This document shows, piece by piece, positions 10,929 to 21,100 of a stretch of 64,000 nt of DNA. The stretch is from Streptococcus thermophilus (GTDB lineage Bacteria > Actinomycetota > Actinomycetes > Mycobacteriales > Mycobacteriaceae): contig UYIL01000003.1 of the NCBI GenBank assembly GCA_900618065.1, positions 1,426,001-1,490,000 on the forward strand, in the 5' to 3' direction. A program made the position numbers and the translations under genes. The notes under the pieces were generated by a model. That model worked only from the letters and a program-made list of their open reading frames with translations. It searched no databases and was not told where the DNA came from. Positions within the stretch are counted from its first letter, which is position 1, and each line of letters starts with the position of its first letter.

Positions 10929-12322
10929 GTATCGATCTCTCGCGTGTCCACTTGATCGGCATCGGCGGATCCGGCATGTCCGGCGTGGCCCGCATCCTGC
11001 TTGACCGCGGCAGCGTGGTCACCGGATCCGATGTGAAAGATTCCCGTCCTGTCCGGGCGCTAAAGGCCCAGGGCGCGCACATCGCTGTCGGCCATGCGGC
11101 GGAGAACTTGCAGCTGGCTGGTGAGCTGCCCACCGTAGTGGTGACCAGTTTCGCGGCCATCCCGAAAGACAACCCGGAGCTCGTCGCCGCCGCCGAGCAC
11201 GGTATTCCTGTCATCCGCCGCTCCGACCTGCTGGGGGAGCTGATGGAGGGTTACACCCAGATGTTGTTCGCCGGCACCCACGGTAAAACTTCCACCACAT
11301 CCATGGCAGTCGTTGCGCTCCAAGCGGCGGGGGAGGACCCCTCCTTTGCTATTGGCGGCCAACTCAACCGCGCGGGTACGAACGCCCACCACGGCAGCGG
11401 CGCGGTGTTCGTGGCGGAGGCGGACGAATCCGACGGGTCGCTTTTGCGCTACCGGCCCGACATCGCCGTGATCACGAATATCGAGCCGGATCACCTCGAC
11501 TACTTCGGTGACGCTGAGACGTACTACAGGGTCTTCGATGATTTCGCTGACCGCATCACCGACGCAGGCACGTTGATCGTCTGTCTTGATGATGCTTCGG
11601 CTGCTGAATGCGGTGTCCGAGCCCTAGAACGCGGCATCACTGTTGTCGGCTACGGCACGACGACGCACTCTGTCATTCCGAACGCGGCGCACGTCGTCGA
11701 CTGGCGCGCCGAAGATGACCTTAGTGTGGTGAAGGTGAACGTCAACGGCGCGGAAATGACGTTCCATCTGTCTATCCCTGGCAAGCATATGGTGCTCAAT
11801 TCTGTTGCGGCGTTGCTGGCCGGAGTGACCGCCGGCGCGGACCCGTTCAAACTCGCCGAGGGGCTGAGCGGTTTCAGTGGTGTGCGCCGCCGTTTCGAGC
11901 TGCGCGGGGAGCTGAAGGACGGTACTCGCGTGTACGACGACTATGCCCACCACCCGACTGAAGTGGACGCCGTGCTCAAGGCCGCGAAGGGGACAGGAGC
12001 CCGCGTTGTCGTGTGTTTCCAGCCGCACCTTTACTCCCGCACGCAGGAGTTCGCCGGAGAGTTCGCCGAAGCGTTGTCGCTTGCCGACGCCGCAGTAGTG
12101 CTCGATATCTTCGGCGCCCGCGAAACTCCGGTGGAGGGCCTCGACTCGCGCATCATTACGGACCAGATGACCATTGCTGATGTCGTGTACGAGCCGAATT
12201 TCTCGGCGGCACCGGCAACCGTCGCACAGCTTGTGCGTCCTGGTGACCTGGTAATGACGATGGGTGCCGGGTCGGTGACGATGCTCGCCGACCCGATTCT
12301 GGACGCCCTCGCCGGAGCGTGA
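10925..12322 (+). CDS. murC: UDP-MurNAc:L-alanine ligase MurC
   Basis: First stem-peptide ligase, adding L-Ala to UDP-MurNAc in the cytoplasm. The 465-residue protein has an N-terminal [12 protein letters not shown]-binding turn, the ATP loop GTHGKTST and the [10 protein letters not shown] motif of the C-terminal domain. These are diagnostic for MurC among Mur ligases. Start and stop both overlap neighbours: ATGA with murG and GTGA with ftsQ. Confidence 0.96.
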   Translation: MSIDLSRVHLIGIGGSGMSGVARILLDRGSVVTGSDVKDSRPVRALKAQGAHIAVGHAAENLQLAGELPTVVVTSFAAIPKDNPELVAAAEHGIPVIRRSDLLGELMEGYTQMLFAGTHGKTSTTSMAVVALQAAGEDPSFAIGGQLNRAGTNAHHGSGAVFVAEADESDGSLLRYRPDIAVITNIEPDHLDYFGDAETYYRVFDDFADRITDAGTLIVCLDDASAAECGVRALERGITVVGYGTTTHSVIPNAAHVVDWRAEDDLSVVKVNVNGAEMTFHLSIPGKHMVLNSVAALLAGVTAGADPFKLAEGLSGFSGVRRRFELRGELKDGTRVYDDYAHHPTEVDAVLKAAKGTGARVVVCFQPHLYSRTQEFAGEFAEALSLADAAVVLDIFGARETPVEGLDSRIITDQMTIADVVYEPNFSAAPATVAQLVRPGDLVMTMGAGSVTMLADPILDALAGA

Positions 12323-12981
12323 GAGCAATGCCTGTGAAGAAGATTGTAGGTGCCGCCGCGGCTCTTTTGATCCTTGCCGCCGTCGCGTGGGCCGTCATCT
12401 ACTTCACCCCCGCAATGACACTGAAGAATGTGGTGGCAGAAGGCAACCAGCACGTCACAGATGAAGAGATCGCTGCGGCTACAGGGGTGGAACCGGGAGT
12501 TCCGCTCGCCCAGGTGGACACCCGCGAGGCCGCTGCCGGGGTGGCTTCCTTGCCGTGGGTGAAGTCGGCGACTGCTTCGCGCAGTTGGCCCAGCACCCTC
12601 AAGCTGAAGGTCGAAGAGAATGCCGCAGTAGCGTTCATCAAGGGTTCAGAGGGCGCCAAGCTCATTGATGCGGAAGGCCGCGAATTCGCCGTAGACACCC
12701 CACCTGATACGGCTGTGGAGCTCACCGGCGAGATGGCCGACGAGAAAGTCCGTAAGGATGCCGTTGACATTGCCGCCAGTTTGAGCGACACGGCGAAAGG
12801 CGCCGTCAAATCCGTCGAAGCACGGTCGAAATACGACTTCGTGCTCCACCTCAAGGACAAAATTGTGGTGTGGGGTGCGTCTGAAGACAACGAGAATAAG
12901 TCGTTGGCTCTGGACACAGTCCTGCAGCGCGAGGGCCGTGAATTCAACGTGAGCAACCCCCAGCAAATCACATCCAAATAG
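12319..12981 (+). CDS. ftsQ: Divisome protein FtsQ (POTRA domain)
   Basis: Bitopic division protein of 220 residues. A membrane helix (about residues 10-30) is followed by a POTRA domain starting at [10 protein letters not shown] and ending near residue 105, then the FtsQ/DivIB beta domain. It links early and late divisome parts through FtsL-like and FtsB-like partners. The GTG at 12319 overlaps the murC stop; the ATG at 12328 is an equally possible start three codons on. It is the last gene before the ftsZ promoter region. Confidence 0.92.
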   Translation: MRAMPVKKIVGAAAALLILAAVAWAVIYFTPAMTLKNVVAEGNQHVTDEEIAAATGVEPGVPLAQVDTREAAAGVASLPWVKSATASRSWPSTLKLKVEENAAVAFIKGSEGAKLIDAEGREFAVDTPPDTAVELTGEMADEKVRKDAVDIAASLSDTAKGAVKSVEARSKYDFVLHLKDKIVVWGASEDNENKSLALDTVLQREGREFNVSNPQQITSK

Positions 12982-13153
12982 GCGAGAATCTTAGTGGACG
13001 CTCAGTAAAACCCGAGGTCACAAACCCTAAAGTGGAGGTTGAGGGTATCGACACGCCGGAAAAATTCGCCGTTTTTGGCGATCGGTTGGTCATGATGGAA
13101 AGCGTCTTATGAAACCCGATTCCCCGTTACTTCTGAAAGGCGAGACCACACAC
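12982..13153 (+). promoter_or_regulatory. ftsQ-ftsZ intergenic region, ftsZ promoter and control zone
   Basis: These 172 bases hold no gene. The notable part is ACCCT at 13024-13028 facing AGGGT at 13042-13046, containing the 9-mer TTGAGGGTA at 13039-13047. The same 9-mer lies upstream of divIVA at 16672-16680. A GACAC pentamer, the core of the actinobacterial WhiA site, lies at 13050-13054. A small hairpin (CGCC/GGCG) around a T-run is at 13067-13080. A ribosome site (AAAGGCGAG) precedes the ftsZ ATG. I could not fix a transcription start. Confidence 0.5.
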
Positions 13154-14452
13154 ATGACCTCTCCCAGCAACTACCTCGCCATGATCCGCGTCGTCGGTGT
13201 CGGCGGCGGCGGTGTCAACGCAGTGAACCGCATGATCGAAGAGGGCCTCAAGGGCGTCGAGTTCGTTGCCATCAACACTGACTCTCAGGCGCTGTTGTTC
13301 ACTGACGCCGACACCAAACTCGACATCGGCCGCGAAGCCACCCGCGGCCTGGGTGCCGGCGCCAATCCGGAGGTTGGCCGTACGTCTGCGGAGGACCACA
13401 AGCAGGAGATTGAGGAGTCTCTGAAGGGCTCTGACATGGTGTTCGTCACCGCTGGTGAGGGCGGCGGGACCGGTACCGGTGCCGCGCCCGTCGTCGCTGG
13501 CATCGCTAAGAAGATGGGCGCGCTGACCATTGGTGTTGTCACCCGCCCGTTCTCCTTCGAGGGCAAGCGCCGCACCCGCCAGGCGCTGGAAGGCATCGAT
13601 GCGCTCAAGGAAGTCTGCGACACCGTCATTGTCATACCGAACGACCGCCTGCTGCAGCTCGGTGATGCTGAGCTGTCCATGATGGAAGCTTTCCGCGCTG
13701 CCGACGAGGTGCTCTATAACGGTGTTCAAGGGATCACTAACCTGATCACTATTCCGGGCATGATCAACGTCGACTTCGCTGATGTCCGCTCTGTCATGGC
13801 CGATGCCGGCTCCGCTTTGATGGGTGTTGGCTCTGCCCGCGGCGAGAACCGCGTCATGGCGGCTACTGAGCAGGCGATTAACTCCCCGTTGCTGGAGACC
13901 ACAATGGAGGGCGCGAAAGGCGTGCTCATCTCCGTCGCCGGTGGTTCCGACCTGGGTCTGATGGAGGTCAACAACGCCGCCTCCATCGTCGAGGAGAAGG
14001 CCGACGACGACGCCAACATCATCTTCGGCACGATCATCGACGACAACCTGGGGGACGAGGTCCGTGTGACCATCATTGCCACCGGCTTCGACGAGAAGGC
14101 CAATGCCCGCCCGGACCACGGCGGCCCTGCCGAACAGATTGTCGTCGAGCCTGAGCCGGCGCAGGAGACGCCGACTCCGGCACCGTCTTCAAGCTCCCTG
14201 TTCGAGCCGCGCGAAGAGACCCGCACTTACGACAGCGAGCCTGCTCAACCGGCTCAGCCCGCCCAGCCTGCACAGCCCACTCCGCCTGCGGAGCCTGAGT
14301 ATGAGCCACCTGCCGCGCGCCACCGTTACGACGATGACCGCGGTGGCCTGTTCACCGATTCCCGCACCAGCCGCAGCCGCGAGGAGTACCGCCCGCGTCG
14401 CCGCGAAGAGCGTATCGACGACGACCTCGACGTGCCCGACTTCCTCCGTTAA
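13154..14452 (+). CDS. ftsZ: Cell division GTPase FtsZ
   Basis: Tubulin-like GTPase that forms the division ring. I chose the ATG at 13154 (432 residues, MTSPSNYLA), which has an AAAGGCGAG site 12 bases upstream. The frame is open from an ATG at 13109, but that would add 15 residues unlike the family. The GTP signature GGGTGTG is at residues 103-109. The globular part ends near residue 315. A Pro/Gln/Ala-rich linker follows and ends in the conserved tail [11 protein letters not shown], the docking site for partners such as SepF. SepF is encoded 1.5 kb downstream, consistent with the absence of FtsA. Confidence 0.97.
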   Translation: MTSPSNYLAMIRVVGVGGGGVNAVNRMIEEGLKGVEFVAINTDSQALLFTDADTKLDIGREATRGLGAGANPEVGRTSAEDHKQEIEESLKGSDMVFVTAGEGGGTGTGAAPVVAGIAKKMGALTIGVVTRPFSFEGKRRTRQALEGIDALKEVCDTVIVIPNDRLLQLGDAELSMMEAFRAADEVLYNGVQGITNLITIPGMINVDFADVRSVMADAGSALMGVGSARGENRVMAATEQAINSPLLETTMEGAKGVLISVAGGSDLGLMEVNNAASIVEEKADDDANIIFGTIIDDNLGDEVRVTIIATGFDEKANARPDHGGPAEQIVVEPEPAQETPTPAPSSSSLFEPREETRTYDSEPAQPAQPAQPAQPTPPAEPEYEPPAARHRYDDDRGGLFTDSRTSRSREEYRPRRREERIDDDLDVPDFLR

Positions 14453-14485
14453 ACCGCGCACGCATCAGGAGTACGCTGGGGTGTC

Positions 14486-15151
14486 ATGATTGACACCACT
14501 TCCCGCCCCGTCCGCATGGTCTTCACAGGCCGCGCGGCCGGGGATTTGTCATTGGAAGACAACCGTCGCGCCCTAGGCGAGAAGCTCGGCATCGAACAGC
14601 AGGTGTGGATGGAGCAGCTCCACACCAACACCGTCACGGTGGTCGATAGCGCCACGGTTTCCCCCGTTGAAGCGACCGATGCGATTGTCACCACCACCCC
14701 GAAACTGGCGCTGTGCGTGAAGGTCGCCGACTGTGTGCCGGTGCTGTTGGCAGACCACACCGCCGGTGTGATCGCCGCCGCACATGCCGGCCGAATGGGA
14801 GCGCGCAACGGCATCGTCCGTAACACAGTGGAGACTATGGTCGAACTGGGCGCAACGCCCGCGAACATCCAGGCCCTCCTCGGCCCGGCTGCGGCAGGGG
14901 AATCCTACGAGGTTCCGCAGGATATGGCTGACGACGTCGAAAAGCACTTGCCTGGCTCGCGCACCCGCACAAAGCAGGGCACACCGGGCATTGACGTGCG
15001 CGCAGGCCTGGTGCGCCAGTTGCTTGGCCTCGGCGTGACACACATTGGCGCTGATCCGCGCGACACCATCACCGACCCCGACTTCTTTTCGTACCGCCGC
15101 GAAGGGCAAACCGGCCGCCAAGCCGGCATCATCTGGCTGACGGGAGCATGA
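14486..15151 (+). CDS. pgeF: Peptidoglycan editing factor family (YfiH/PgeF, laccase domain)
   Basis: A 221-residue protein of the multicopper-oxidase-like laccase-domain family, usually found after ftsZ in actinobacteria. In Escherichia coli, PgeF removes wrongly incorporated L-Ser from UDP-MurNAc; the family is also described as purine nucleoside phosphorylase-like. Visible metal-site residues include the His of QLHTN, the Cys of VADCVPV and the His of AAHAGRMGA. The last motif normally reads HAGWRG, so the Trp-Arg pair is altered here. The stop overlaps the next start (ATGA at 15148). Confidence 0.85.
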   Translation: MIDTTSRPVRMVFTGRAAGDLSLEDNRRALGEKLGIEQQVWMEQLHTNTVTVVDSATVSPVEATDAIVTTTPKLALCVKVADCVPVLLADHTAGVIAAAHAGRMGARNGIVRNTVETMVELGATPANIQALLGPAAAGESYEVPQDMADDVEKHLPGSRTRTKQGTPGIDVRAGLVRQLLGLGVTHIGADPRDTITDPDFFSYRREGQTGRQAGIIWLTGA

Positions 15152-15855
15152 TGACACGCAAAGACGAACTAGCCGCCAACCTGGAACAACTCCGCAACGA
15201 TGTCCGCGCCGCTGAACGCTCGGCCGGGCGCGAAGACGGCAGCGTAGCTATTCTCCCGGTAACGAAGTTCCACCCCGCATCCGATGTGGCGCTGCTTGCG
15301 GAACTCGGCATCGACACCGTCGGCGAGAACCGGGAACAGGAAGCGAAGCAGAAAGCGGCAGAGCTGCCCAACATGCGGTTCGCCATGATCGGTCAAATCC
15401 AGACGAAGAAGGCGAACTCGGTCGCGCGGTGGGCCAGCGAAGTCCACTCACTCGACTCCGTCAAACTCGCCCGCGCGCTGGATAGCGGGGTGGCGCTTGC
15501 GCTCGAGCGCGGCGACAGGACGAGCGATCAGCTGCCATGCCTCATCCAGCTCTCCTTCGACGACGATGAGAACAGGGGAGGGGTGCGCGAATCCGACCTC
15601 GCGGAACTCGTCGCGGAAGCCGAACAATTGGAACATGTGCGTATCGACGGTTACATGGTCGTGCCTCCCATCGATGCAGACCCTGCGCGGGTTTTTGAGG
15701 CGTCGAGAAGCATCGCCGATGACTACGCTGGACGCTTGGGGCGCCCCATGATGCTATCTGCCGGAATGTCACATGATTTTGAGCAGGCAATTGCCTGTGG
15801 ATCTGACATCGTGCGTGTCGGAACACGGCTGTTAGGACAGCGGCCCGTAGGCTGA
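15148..15855 (+). CDS. PLP-binding YggS/PROSC family protein
   Basis: A 235-residue single-domain alanine-racemase-fold protein that binds pyridoxal phosphate and is thought to keep PLP and amino-acid pools in balance. The PLP lysine is in LPVTKFHP near residue 36, and the GENREQE and HFIGQIQ-like (MIGQIQTKK) motifs follow. The C-terminal LSAGMSHDFEQAI motif is the usual phosphate-binding end, where the family consensus is LSMGMSxD. It starts at the ATG overlapping the pgeF stop; a second ATG lies one codon on. Confidence 0.9.
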   Translation: MMTRKDELAANLEQLRNDVRAAERSAGREDGSVAILPVTKFHPASDVALLAELGIDTVGENREQEAKQKAAELPNMRFAMIGQIQTKKANSVARWASEVHSLDSVKLARALDSGVALALERGDRTSDQLPCLIQLSFDDDENRGGVRESDLAELVAEAEQLEHVRIDGYMVVPPIDADPARVFEASRSIADDYAGRLGRPMMLSAGMSHDFEQAIACGSDIVRVGTRLLGQRPVG

Positions 15856-15908
15856 CGGACAACGCATCAACAAACCCCAAAACCGCCCGCGAACAGGAGA
15901 CTTAAGCC

Positions 15909-16328
15909 ATGTCTTTCTCGAACAGCCTGAAGGAATTCTTCGGCCTCGGCCAGTACGATCCGGCCGTTGACCCCTACTACGATGACCCGGCTTACGAGGA
16001 AGCTGGCTCCACGTCCTACGCCGCCCGCGACTACGAAGAGCGCGATTATTCGGCAGCTATTATCAGTGTTCGCCCGCGCACGTACAACGACGCCAAAGAG
16101 ATCGGAGAGCCGTTCCGCGACGGCGACGCAGTGGTCATGGACCTCTCCGCTGTGGACAAGCCGACCGCGATGCGCCTGATCGACTTCGCCGCAGGGCTGT
16201 GCTTCGCCGCGCGCGGGAAGATGCACAAGCTCTCCCGCACTGGGGATGAGCACCTCGTGTTCGCCATCGTCCCTGAGAATGCCCGCACCACCGTGGGCGA
16301 GCTGGAGCGTGCAGCTCACCTACGTTAG
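15909..16328 (+). CDS. sepF: Division ring membrane anchor SepF
   Basis: A 139-residue protein with a short N-terminal amphipathic stretch (MSFSNSLKEFFGLG) that can bind membrane, an acidic tyrosine-rich linker and the SepF core from about residue 45 (SVRPRTYND). The core ends in a beta-strand/helix layout typical of the family. It ties FtsZ to the membrane by binding the FtsZ tail, and replaces FtsA in actinobacteria. A CAGGAGA ribosome site lies 12 bases before the ATG. Confidence 0.93.
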   Translation: MSFSNSLKEFFGLGQYDPAVDPYYDDPAYEEAGSTSYAARDYEERDYSAAIISVRPRTYNDAKEIGEPFRDGDAVVMDLSAVDKPTAMRLIDFAAGLCFAARGKMHKLSRTGDEHLVFAIVPENARTTVGELERAAHLR

Positions 16329-16339
16329 GGTTTAGTGCC

Positions 16340-16633
16340 GTGACTATGATCGGCGCCATTCTCTACGCACTTGTGGGTTTGTACACCCTCGTGGTGATCG
16401 TCCGGCTCATTATCGAGATGATCCAGTCGTTTGCCAAACACTTCGATCCTCCGTCGTGGTTCATGGTCGCGGCGGAGGTCTTTTTCGTCACCACAGACCC
16501 GCCGATTCGGTTCCTGCGTCGTTATATTCCTCCGCTTCCGCTGGGAGGGGTGGCGCTGGATGTCAGTGTGATTGTGCTGTTCATCGGCCTAATGGTGCTT
16601 TCCAGGCTGATCCAAGCAATCTTCGGGCTTTAA
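16340..16633 (+). CDS. YggT family membrane protein
   Basis: A 97-residue membrane protein with two long hydrophobic segments (about residues 2-24 and 65-95) separated by a loop containing the conserved FxxTDPPIRFLRRYIPP stretch of YggT proteins. This family sits between sepF and divIVA in most actinobacteria and is probably a minor division or growth-pole component. The start is GTG at 16340, 11 bases after the sepF stop, and no other start gives a complete first helix. Confidence 0.88.
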   Translation: MTMIGAILYALVGLYTLVVIVRLIIEMIQSFAKHFDPPSWFMVAAEVFFVTTDPPIRFLRRYIPPLPLGGVALDVSVIVLFIGLMVLSRLIQAIFGL

Positions 16634-16655
16634 AGTTTCATTGAGCGTCAATACT

Positions 16656-16700
16656 TACCCTCTGGTAAAGATTGAGGGTACAAGTAACGTGGGTTAGACT
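16656..16700 (+). promoter_or_regulatory. Probable divIVA promoter with inverted repeat
   Basis: TTGAGG at 16672-16677 and TAGACT at 16695-16700 are spaced by 17 bases and form a good sigma-A-type promoter. The -35 box lies in the right arm of a 7-bp inverted repeat (TACCCTC at 16656-16662, GAGGGTA at 16674-16680), so a binding protein or a structure there could control it. Confidence 0.6.
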
Positions 16701-16750
16701 TCACCTAGGTAAACCAAGACCCCCGGACCATTTACTCGAAGGGAACGCAA

Positions 16751-17650
16751 ATGCCGCTGACACCAGCAGACGTGCACAATGTCGCTTTCAGCAAGCCGCC
16801 GATTGGGAAGCGTGGATACAACGAGGACGAGGTCGACCAGTTCCTGGACCTTGTTGAGGACACACTTGCCCAGCTGCAGGATGAGAACGACGATCTGCGC
16901 GCTCGTCTCGAGCAAGGCGGCTCCGCCCCAGCCGCTGCACCGGCTCAGGGTGCCCCGCAGGTAGATGAGGGCAAGATCCGCCGCGAGATTGAGCAGCAGC
17001 TACGCAAGGAGTACGAAGGTCGTCTCCGCGAAGCTCAGCAGGGCCGCGAGCGCGCCGAAGACGACGCCCGCACTGCCCGTGAAGAAGCAGAGCGCGCATC
17101 CCGCGAGGGTGCCCAGCAGGCTGCATCCGCTTCCACCAAGATCCAGCAGCCGACCGACCCCACCAGCGAAGCAAACGTGCAGGCAGCTCGCGTCCTGGGG
17201 CTGGCGCAGGAGACTGCGGACCGCGTTACCCGCGAAGCCGAGGCGGAGTCCCGCCGTCTCGTCGAGGAAGCACGCGCCACCGCCAACCAGCAGGTCGGTG
17301 AGGCTGAGACCCGTGCAGCTGAGACCACCAAGGCCGCTGAACAGCGCGCTAACCAGCTCGTCAGCGACGCCGAGCGCCGCGCCGAGGAAACCACGAACGA
17401 GGCCAACTCCCGCGCAGAGGCTCAGATCCGCCAGGCAGAGGAGAAGGCAGCCCAGCTGCAGGCTGACGCAGAGCGCAAGCACACCGAGATCATGAACACG
17501 GTCAAGCAGCAGCAGTCCGCACTCGAAGCACGCATCGCCGAACTGCGCACCTTCGAGCGCGAGTACCGTACCCGCCTCAAGACCCTGCTCGAGTCCCAGC
17601 TCGAGGAGCTGGAGACCCGCGGTTCTTCCGCACCGTCCGGCGAGAACTAG
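16751..17650 (+). CDS. divIVA: Polar growth scaffold DivIVA/Wag31
   Basis: Cytoplasmic coiled-coil protein of 299 residues that marks the cell poles and directs peptidoglycan insertion there. The conserved N-terminal lipid-binding domain begins [20 protein letters not shown] and is followed by a first coiled coil to about residue 55. An Ala/Pro/Gln linker and then a very long Ala/Glu/Arg-rich coiled coil run to near the C-terminus. GAAGGGAA lies 8 bases before the ATG. It is followed by a hairpin terminator. Confidence 0.95.
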   Translation: MPLTPADVHNVAFSKPPIGKRGYNEDEVDQFLDLVEDTLAQLQDENDDLRARLEQGGSAPAAAPAQGAPQVDEGKIRREIEQQLRKEYEGRLREAQQGRERAEDDARTAREEAERASREGAQQAASASTKIQQPTDPTSEANVQAARVLGLAQETADRVTREAEAESRRLVEEARATANQQVGEAETRAAETTKAAEQRANQLVSDAERRAEETTNEANSRAEAQIRQAEEKAAQLQADAERKHTEIMNTVKQQQSALEARIAELRTFEREYRTRLKTLLESQLEELETRGSSAPSGEN

Positions 17651-17674
17651 AGCTCAGCATTAGGGCTCTTTTCT

Positions 17675-17708
17675 ACCCCGCGCACCGTTTCGGTGGCGCG
17701 GGGTTTCG
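17675..17708 (+). terminator. Rho-independent-like terminator after divIVA
   Basis: A strong GC stem (ACCCCGCGC-ACCG pairing with CGGT-G-GCGCGGGGT, one bulged base) has a loop of about three T and is followed by TTTCGTC. The T-run is short. Confidence 0.65.
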
Positions 17709-17753
17709 TCGTGCGCACGGCTGGCTTCGGTTTGGCGGGGGTCTGAGCGGTCC

Positions 17754-17834
17754 GTGCGGAAAAGTTGACATCCCGGTCTATGCGACCTGTGTTTATTGCG
17801 TTCCCGGTCAGCCAAAATGTCAACTTTTCCGCAC
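17754..17834. repeat. 81-bp element with perfect 18-bp inverted ends
   Basis: The left arm at 17754-17771 reads GTGCGGAAAAGTTGACAT and the right arm at 17817-17834 is its exact reverse complement. The 45-base middle contains CCCGGTC twice in direct orientation. It codes for nothing recognisable. It sits between the divIVA terminator and the ileS promoter. It may be a miniature mobile element, a dispersed intergenic repeat or a large hairpin. One copy is seen in this window. Confidence 0.8.
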
Positions 17835-17870
17835 AGCCCCCTAGCGGCACCACTAAATAGGCCCACACAA

Positions 17871-17901
17871 TTGCGCACATCTTCTTGTCGGTGGCTACAA
17901 T
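17871..17901 (+). promoter_or_regulatory. Probable ileS promoter
   Basis: TTGCGC (17871-17876) and TACAAT (17896-17901) are 19 bases apart. A start about seven bases later would place the 5' end just before the T-box leader. TACAAT is a near-consensus -10 box. Confidence 0.6.
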
Positions 17902-17907
17902 GAGCGC

Positions 17908-18110
17908 CAGAAAGAGACACGCAGTGATCCGGCCATCACCGGGGAGCGTTCCGGAAGAACGGCTATGGCCCCACTCGGCTGTAGCTCACTAGACCCGGAC
18001 TTCACCACAAACGAAGAGGGAGCCCGTACTTGGGTTCCAAGCGGGGTGGTACCGCGCAGTGATTCAGTGATCTGCGTCCCCGCACGGCAGCAACAGTGTG
18101 AGTGAAGGAT
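17908..18110 (+). promoter_or_regulatory. T-box riboswitch controlling ileS
   Basis: The T-box core at 18039-18056 (AAGCGGGGTGGTACCGCG) is the conserved element that binds the free acceptor end of uncharged tRNA. Its TGGT at 18047-18050 can pair with ACCA of tRNA-Ile. Near the 5' end GTGAT and ATCAC (about 17923-17938) form a small hairpin holding an ATC isoleucine codon, like the ultrashort stem I known from actinobacterial ileS leaders. GCGGGG at 18041 can also pair with CCCCGC at 18078-18083, and CGCAG/CTGCG form a stem at 18055-18076. No T-run follows and the GAAGGA ribosome site is at 18104-18109, so control is probably at translation. Low isoleucyl-tRNA charging should raise IleS. Confidence 0.88.
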
Positions 18111-18116
18111 CGGATT

Positions 18117-21100
18117 ATGAGCAGCAACACCGCCGGCCGCGCGTACCCCAAAGTGGACATGACCGGGGGATCCAACAAGTTCCCCGACATGGAGCGCATC
18201 GTTCTGGACTATTGGCAGGAGGACTCTACCTTCCAAGCCAGCCTGGAGAACAGGGAAAACTGCGAGGAATACGTTTTCAACGACGGGCCCCCTTTCGCGA
18301 ACGGTTTGCCGCACTACGGCCACTTGCTCACCGGTTACGTCAAAGACATTGTTCCGCGTTTCCGCACGATGACCGGCTACCACGTGCCGCGCGTTTTCGG
18401 CTGGGACTGCCATGGTCTGCCCGCTGAGCTCGAGGCGGAGAAGCAGCTGGGCATCACTGACAAGGCCCAAATCGAAGACATGGGCCTGGCCAAATTCAAC
18501 GAGTACTGCGGCCAGTCCGTCATGCACTACGCCGGCGAGTGGGAGGACTACGTCACCCGCCAGGCGCGCTGGGTGGACTTTGAGAACGGCTACAAGACGA
18601 TGGACATCGAGTACATGGAGTCCGTCATGTGGGCGTTCAAGGAGCTCTATGACAAAGGACTGATCTACCAGGGCTTCCGTGTCCTGCCGTACTCCTGGGC
18701 TGAGCACACGCCGCTGTCGAACCAGGAGACGCGTCTCGATGATTCTTACAAGGAGCGCCAGGATCCCACCGTCACCGTCACGCTGCCCATCGCCGGCGCA
18801 CGCGCGGGCTTCAAGGCTGAGCAAACACTCGCCGAGCACCCAGAGCTTATCGACGCAAACGCGCTCGCCTGGACCACCACCCCCTGGACCCTGCCCTCGA
18901 ACCTCGCGTTGGCCGTCGGTCCGGAGATCGAGTACTCGCTGTGTGTCGCAGAAGGCGACACACAGAAAGAAAGGTTCCTCATCGCGACCTCGCTCATTGG
19001 CTCCTACGCAAAGGAACTGGGGGAGGACCCGGAGGTCCTCGCAACGTTCAAGGGCGCGGAGCTCGAGGGGCTGGAGTACACCCCGGTCTTCGACTACTTC
19101 GCCGATCAGCCGAATGCATTCATGATCCTCGTGGCGGACTACGTCTCCACCGAGGACGGCACCGGCATCGTCCACCAGGCCCCGGCCTTCGGTGAGGACG
19201 ATATGATCACCTGCGAAAAATACGGTATCGATCTGGTCATTCCCGTTGACGCCGACGGCAAGTTCACCAACCTAGTGTCCGAGTATGAGGGCTCGCTCGT
19301 CTTTGACGCCAACCGCGATATCATTCGCGACTTGAAGGCTCGCGGCCGCGTCTTTCAGGACAAGGTCATCGTCCACTCCTACCCGCACTCCTGGCGTTCT
19401 GGTGAGCCGTTGATCTACATGGCGCTGCCTGCGTGGTTTGTGAAGGTCACCGACATCCGTGACCGCATGGTGGAGCTGAACCAGACCATTGAGTGGATCC
19501 CGGAGCACGTCCGCGACGGCCAGTTCGGTAAATGGCTGGAAGGCGCACGCGACTGGAACATCTCCCGTACCCGTTACTGGGGCTCCCCGGTACCGGCCTG
19601 GGTGTCAGACAACCCGGAGTACCCGCGTGTGGACGTTTATGGCTCACTCGATGAGCTCGAAGCGGACTTCGGCGTGCGCCCCGAGTCGCTGCACCGCCCG
19701 TACATCGACGAGCTGACCCGCCCGAACCCGGACGACCCGACTGGGCAGTCCACGATGCGCCGCGTCCCGGACGTGCTCGACTGCTGGTTCGAATCCGGCT
19801 CCATGCCGTTTGCGCAGTACCACTACCCGTTCGAGAACGCCGACGAGTTCGAAACCCGCCAACCGGCAGACTTCATCGTCGAATACTCCGGCCAGAGCCG
19901 CGGCTGGTTCTACGTCCAGCACGTGCTGTCTACCGCGCTGTTCGACCAGGTGGCGTTCAAGCAGGTCGTCGCGCACGGCATTGTGCTTGGCGACGACGGC
20001 CAGAAGATGTCCAAGTCCAAAGGCAACTACCCGAACATCTACGAGGTGTTCGACCGTGACGGCTCCGACGCCATGCGCTGGTTCCTTATGTCCTCGCCGA
20101 TTCTGCGCGGCGGCAACCTCATCGTCACCGAACAGGGCATCCGCGACGGTGTGCGCCAGGCAATCCTGCCGATCTGGAACGCGTATACCTTCCTGCAGCT
20201 CTACTCCGACCGTGAAGCGCAGTGGGACACCAGCTCGGATAACGTGCTGGACCGCTACATCCTGGCCAAGCTTCACGACGTGGTGCGCAACACTCGGGCG
20301 GCGCTCGACGCCACGGACATCTCCGGTGCCTGCGACGAGGTCCGTGTCTTCGCGGACACTTTGACCAACTGGTATGTCCGCCGTTCCCGCGACCGTTTCT
20401 GGGCCGGCCAGGACGCACACCCGGAGGCGTTCAACACGCTCTACACGGTGCTGGAAGTCCTGTGCCGGGCAGCTGCCCCGCTGCTGCCGTACATCACGGA
20501 GGTCATGTGGCGCGGTCTCACGGGCGAGCGTTCGGTCCACCTCACCGACTACCCGGACGCGGACCAGTTCCCGGCCGATGACGAGCTCGTTGCTGCGATG
20601 GACGCGACGCGTTCGGTGTGCTCGGCGGCGTCGTCGCTACGCAAGGCGAAGAAACTGCGCAACCGTCTGCCGCTGCCTGCGCTGAAGGTGGCGCTGCCGG
20701 AGGCGAAGTCCCTGGAGCCGTTCACTGATGTGATCCGCGACGAGGTCAACGTGAAGAACGTCGAGCTGACCACGGACGTCGACTCTGCAGGCTCGTTCGA
20801 GGTCGTCGTGAACGCCAAGGTGGCGGGCCCGACTCTGGGCAAGGATGTGCAACGCGCGATCAAGAACGTCAAGGCCGGCAATTACGTCCATGACGGCGCA
20901 AACGTCGTTGTGGACGGAGATATTGTGCTCACTCCGGAGCTCTACACCGAGCGTCTTGTTGCTGCGGACCCGGATTCGACCGCACGCATCGAGGGCAAGG
21001 ACGGGCTCGTGGTGCTGGATGACACAGTCACGGAAGAGCTTGAAGCCGAAGGGTGGGCTGCTGACGTGATTCGTGGCCTGCAGGATGCCCGCAAGAAGGA

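Noticed and set aside
13109..13153. Earlier ATG for ftsZ
   Set aside because: It would add 15 residues without family similarity, and the ribosome site lies after it.
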